From: Ashinkailepas kermadecensis
Lineage: Eukaryota > Arthropoda > Thecostraca > Neolepadidae
Assembly: GCA_034440615.1 (NCBI GenBank)
Contig: JAOTOM010005149.1
Coordinates: 124,001 to 188,000, forward strand
Direction: 5' to 3'
Length of the DNA: 64,000 bases
Positions 59,575 to 64,000 of the stretch are shown here, in pieces. Below the pieces are notes generated by a model. That model saw nothing but the letters and a program-made list of their open reading frames with translations, was not told the DNA's origin and searched no databases. How positions within the stretch are numbered: position 1 is the first letter of the stretch; each line of letters opens with the position of its first letter. The translations under genes and the position numbers were made by a program.

Positions 59575-62180
59575 TGGTCATGTGAGACCTATGTAGTTGC
59601 TTCCAGCGTGTTCAGTACAAGCAGAAGCATTTGTGGTAATTTATTTGAACGATCATAAACCCGTCGCTGAATACCAACGCCAGTACAAATACGCCGCTGG
59701 CGAACTTGTCGCTGAATACGAATACGAATACGACGTTAACTTGACGTACGTGCTTAAGGCTTCCCATGACTTCCCTCCATGGTCTTGAAGATACCCAAGT
59801 ACACCCAGAGTCACGTTTGTTCAAAATATATCGATATATGTGCAGGGGAATGCAACCTAAGACGTATAAAGCCTTGCGATAATGCAAATTTGTTTCCTCA
59901 CAAAGCACAATTTTCCACCCAAGCGAAAACACAAGATGGGCAAGGTTCATGTTATTCAAGAATGGCCTGGAAGGAGAAATTTCTAATGTTTGCTGATTTA
60001 CCTCTCGGATATTTTGCGACGACAGATAGCATGTGAATTGATTGGCTAGATCGGCTTGTAGTATTTTTGGTGATTCCCTTGCATGGATAGTTTCACTTTA
60101 AATATGAATAAACATAATTTTGCGGCCATCATACTCAGATAGCTGAGGCTTGGGAGACACGAAAGAAATTGAGGGGGACAAAATCGCCACTTTTCAGAAA
60201 TTGGGAGACATATCCCCCCCCCCAGTGGTTACACCCATGGTCATAACCAACGCAAAACGGTGCGGCAGCACGCTGTCGATTGGAAAGACTGGTGGTGGAC
60301 CGTTTTCTGACATTGCGGTACAAAAAAAATGGTTGGGTCATTTCATGTTTTCGATCTAGGACATAATCTTAGGAGACTTGTTCGGTGCAATTTGTTGAAA
60401 TTGTGGTATTTTGTCGTGTTCTACCACATTTAATCCGCCTATGCTCTTAATTTGATGTTTTGGATCTTCTCAGATCGTGATATGACACCAGTGATTTCAT
60501 TAAGATCAAACGAGGTCACTGATTGCAATTGGCCTCGGATGACCTTTGGTTTATTCAAAATGGACTCGATGTCGTTTTTGACCAGCATTAGTTCGTGTTC
60601 AGAGACTGTGTTCCCCGTACAGCCCTCCACAAGACTCTGAAGCGATCATTTGAGTGTTTTTTTAAGCGAATGTGCAAAGCGATTGCTGTCAAACGTTGGG
60701 GTCTGACATTACCTGATACGCTAGCCATGCAAGGTGAAAAATCAAGTGAAATGCTGATACATTCTCACGAATTAAGCTACGTTTTTGTACTTAGGTCCCG
60801 GGTCTATCCTAAATATATTCGGTATCAAGCCCGTCGCAGCTACGGATACCAGACTTATAGGGAAAAGTTTTCCTTTGACCTACTCTGATGGGCCAATGGC
60901 CAGCCTAGAAGTATGAAATTGGGTACCGTTGAATTTCTTAGGCATGCAATGCGGGGTTTTGCTTCCGCGGATATGTCTCAACCAGGATAGAATTTGCGAT
61001 AGATGGGAACCCTCGTGAGAAACCTGGCCAAATGCGCTCCGAAGAGATGGATCAAAGCTTTTCGAGATCGTTTCTTGCTCAGCGATTTGACGAATTCGGA
61101 AATGAGACTTTTTCCGATGAATTGTGTGGCGATTGGGGACAGTCAAAAGAATCGCTGGGATTTGGCACAACCACATAATGTTGCCTCGTTCCCTTAAAAG
61201 CATTAATGTTTATTTTCTATACTGTCTTTAAGTATTGCGGTAAAAAGTACACAAGCATATCTCATATTCCTTTAAATTTGCTTCCTATATGTAGGTGTGC
61301 GTCTCTGTGCATACGCTACTGCCGATTTTCGACATTACATTGAGTTCAATTGTTACGAGAAATGTACCTAGCGTTTATGCGTCCACAATGAAAGAGCTAA
61401 TGAACATCAGAACACGGCCCTATGAAGATCAGAACACTGCACTCAAAATGACCCATTTACCGTTTTATTTCCAACTACAAAAGATTCAGATATGTCCTTT
61501 AATAATGCCCACTTGATGACAAGCAGCGACACCTAAGTAAAAAGCAAGTGCAACAAACAAGACGCACGAGACATTCGCTTTAATGGCACCAACTTCATGA
61601 CGAGCAACGAAATTAAACTGGGGAAATGTGGCCAATTTTGGACATGAAAATACCGCATTGGCCCGGATTGTTGGAATTAATATATTTTGGGGATGGAGGG
61701 GCAGCAGCCCCACCAACTATGAGCTACTGCAGCCATGTGCTCAGCCAATGAACGAGCCACACCCATCGTCGGCGCTACGACGGCTATCCAAACGTCGACG
61801 TCCGCACCGGAACAGTGGGACCAGTGGCGCGGGAACTGTCGCAAAGTGTGGGCAAGAGCCATTTTGTAGTCGTTTTGTCCATGCAACACCAATAGGATTA
61901 ATGTTATACCGGTCCAAAGTTGGGAGCAACTATTTTGAAGTCGATTCTTTGCATGCAACACCAATAGGATCAACGCAAAGCTCGACCAAAATTGGAAGGG
62001 GGCTGCCACACCTGCCCCCCCCCCCCCCCTTCCCCGAATTTCTGCGCCTTTAAGTGGGACGACTGCGTCCATTAGCATCCATTGGCCGAGACTGCGTTCG
62101 GCGTGACAGAAGAGAGGCTGTACTCATGCAGACCGGACAGCTCGTGGTGGAGTCATGTGACAGAAGAGAGGCTGTACTCA
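59575..62180. other. Intronic sequence without supported genes
   Basis: AT-rich. Contains the inverted partner (60175-60250) of the hAT-like fragment and frames of 60-107 codons without recognised domains. A 71-bp duplication at 61861-62003 is listed separately. Confidence 0.4.
61861..62003. repeat. 71-bp diverged tandem duplication
   Basis: ATTTTGTAGTCGTTTTGTCC and ATTTTGAAGTCGATTCTTTG start the copies (61861, 61932). Both contain TGCAACACCAATAGGAT. Confidence 0.88.
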
Positions 62181-62181
62181 C

Positions 62182-62300
62182 GCAGACTTCGCGGAACTGT
62201 CTGGCGTCCATCGGTGACGTGAAGTTGAGCCCCCAGGTGTCGCCAGTCACTGAGTCCTTCCAGTAGACGAAACATTCCGACGCCTGGCCGATCCTCGTGC
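62182..62300 (-). CDS. Internal exon encoding the end of an EVH1/WH1-like domain
   Basis: This exon codes for 39 complete residues. On the minus strand it begins after GGCCAG at 62301 with two bases of a split codon and ends at TGC before GTGAGT (62181-62176), so it enters in phase 1 and leaves in phase 0. The peptide contains CFVYWKDSVTGDTWGLNF and then SPMDARQFREVC. The aromatic-x-Trp-Lys strand, the Trp-Gly-Leu-Asn-Phe strand and the following Asp-Ala-x-x-Phe helix match the C-terminal half of EVH1 domains of the Ena/VASP and SPRED type. Those domains bind proline-rich ligands and act in the cytoplasm on actin or signalling complexes. I do not recognise the exact family, so no symbol is given. 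The acceptor is the weaker boundary; the donor is strong. The N-terminal EVH1 exons should lie further along the minus strand, beyond 62.3 kb. Confidence 0.78.
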
Positions 62301-64000
62301 CTGGCCGACAGAGGGCTCGTTACAATGTGGCCCACGACGGTCATCTGGCCGGCAGACGTGCCATGATTGATTGATTGATTATTTTGCAGAAGTGCCACGT
62401 TGCACAGCGGTTCCAGGTCGGTGACCTGCCTGGGAAACGTGTCCTAATTGCACCGCCGTGCGGTTCTAAGCAGGTCAGCAAACGTGCCCTCGTGGCATTG
62501 GCAGGTGTGGTTTCCTTTAAAAACAAAAATATTTGGTAAATATCAGATAGCAAAATTGATTTTATTTCATACCGGACAATAGGATGAATTGCTGAGCACC
62601 GAATTTGGTGCCAACACACAAGCACTATTATGGGTACCCAGGCACCGAGCCGAACCTCGAACGGTTGGGGCAGATCACGGTTTTTGTGTTCACCCTGATG
62701 CATAGGCGCAGCACTGAACGTCAACAGTATTAGAGGCACTCATCCTCTGCATCCTCAGAGGTAAAATTCATAACGTTGTCAAACTACGAAAAACAGGAAA
62801 TTGACACTCCAGGATACAGGCGGTATATGAAGTGGTTCACAAATAAGATATCACGGAGTGTCAATGTCACCAAGGATCCTATCCTTCCCTCCCTTCGGAC
62901 TGCTGACAATAGTTGGGCATCTTCTGCCCTCTAGCGTTAGTTGACCGAACCAAAGGTTTACACTTTCGCCGCTAGAGGTCCACCACGCGACTCCCGAGGA
63001 CCATCGGGGGCCGGTTAGCCGCCGACACGCAATCGATGGAAGATAGGAACAGGTTCCTGAAAAGAAGGAAACTGTTGATGTTAACTGCCAACTCGGAGCA
63101 ATTTTTGCATTCCTCAATGTGTGTCAGCCCACACACCGTTCATCATGCACCACCTTGAGATTCCATTAACAAAATTGCTGCGTGAGGCGGTTTCCCTTAC
63201 CTTCACACACTGCCAGTTATCAAGTGCGTCGTGACAGCTTCCTGTCTGAAGTGGAGAGTGCCATCCCATTTGAAAAACCTATCTCTAATAGCTTAGACTG
63301 ATCGACCTAGTCATGCCTAGACTTATCTTACAAAAACAATACATGCCAAGTCCAACGAAGGTACACCTATCATTCTGCGCCAAGTGCGGACATTTGACTG
63401 ACCAGCGACACTAGCGCCACGCTTCGGACGAAGCGTAAACTAAGATGCCAACATACAGCATTTAGAAAAACCACGCAATCCAAGGCGTTGTCAAAAGCCA
63501 TATAGCAGAAAAGTGGTGTATACCACTACCACGAGTGTTAATTTCCGAAAATAAATGGAGGGCAAAATACATGAAGGCAATGGGCAGACCCAAATGGATT
63601 GGGGGCACACTCCGTTGGGTCCCATGTTAAAAAGTGATATTATTGGGGGGGGGGCAAAGTCAACATTAAAGGAGCATCTTCCCCTTCAAAAGTATGTAAA
63701 ACAACACCCCGAACTACTACCTTTTATTTAAAATATGCTTCACCCTCATTCACTCGATTACTGGACCGTCATTTTTCTGCTGAAGATAAAAAAGAAAAAG
63801 GCGCGCGGGTAATTCCGTACATACAACACCAGGAGGCTGATGCTAAACAAACCCTGACAGCTCTGAGGTCATGGACCCTTGAACTTAACATTGAAGTCAC
63901 GTCATTTGTCCAGTTGGCGGAATTGTATTTCTGTAACATACATTGGGTGACAATGGCTATGGCTTTGACATCCCCCCCCCCTCCCTCAGTGAATCTGAAC
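62301..64000. other. Upstream intron of the EVH1-like gene, no further exon confirmed
   Basis: The preceding EVH1 exon, ending in phase 1, should lie on the minus strand in or beyond this stretch. A very good acceptor-like sequence (TTTCCTTCTTTTCAG at about 63060) is followed by a frame open for only about 28 codons without EVH1 features, so it is not called. G/C runs at 63638-63650 and 63972-63981. Confidence 0.4.

Larger units (their letters stand above)
8468..62181 (-). other. Inferred giant intron (about 53.7 kb) of the EVH1-like gene
   Basis: It is bounded by GTGAGT at 62181-62176 and TTTTCAG ending at 8468 on the minus strand. Flanking exons are both phase 0 across the junction. It contains most of the minisatellites, the SINEs, the foldback element and the Arg-Asp-rich open frame. 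Small exons inside it cannot be excluded by eye. Confidence 0.6.

Noticed and set aside
62851..63117. Exon after the strong acceptor TTTCCTTCTTTTCAG near 63060
   Set aside because: The best frame after the AG gives no EVH1-like sequence and no phase-1 donor was found to join 62300.

Overview
The window looks like metazoan nuclear DNA, most likely from an invertebrate. It has GT-AG splice junctions, tRNA-derived SINEs with pol III A/B boxes, target-site duplications, AT and GT microsatellites, and a very high density of minisatellites; by rough addition of the array lengths, about a quarter of the window is tandem repeat. There are no bacterial-style operons, and I see no intact rRNA, functional tRNA or CRISPR array. 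I cannot name the species.

Most long open frames are artefacts of tandem arrays whose unit carries no stop codon. After discarding those, the best gene evidence is a minus-strand gene whose exons span almost the whole window. One exon (62182-62300) encodes the end of an EVH1/WH1-like domain and ends in phase 0 at a good GTGAGT donor. The next recognisable exon (8275-8467) starts in phase 0 after a clean pyrimidine-rich CAG acceptor and ends in phase 1 at another GTGAGT. A third segment (951-1171) can be entered in phase 1 and runs to a stop. On this reading 8468-62181 is one intron of about 53.7 kb, and nearly everything else listed lies in it or in the roughly 7 kb intron after it.

Inside the large intron, on the same strand, is a GC-rich open frame (36430-38346, 639 codons from first Met to a GTATGT donor) coding for an Arg-Asp-rich, highly charged protein. 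It ends in phase 0, so it could be an alternative first exon of the host gene or a nested gene.

Layout: 1-1.2 kb last recognised exon; 1.2-8.3 kb intron with a 19-bp BstEII-containing array; 8.3-8.5 kb exon; 8.5-28 kb intron with arrays of 22/23, 15, 37, 10, 35, 16, 7, 41, 39 and 22 bp plus SINEs; 28.3-33.6 kb a 4.7-kb array of 28-bp units with a duplicated block of about 70 units; 36.4-39.6 kb GC-rich island with the Arg-Asp-rich frame and 99- and 26-bp repeats; 41.9-43.2 kb further arrays including a 31-bp higher-order array; 46.4-46.8 kb a 122-bp-arm foldback element; 48.7-49.0 kb a cluster of near-perfect palindromes; 49.3-56.2 kb more arrays; 58.2-59.6 kb a divergent satellite with monomers of about 275 bp; 62.2 kb the EVH1-like exon. 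Three very short retroposed tails with perfect target-site duplications, and a SINE inserted into a minisatellite, give a relative history of events.
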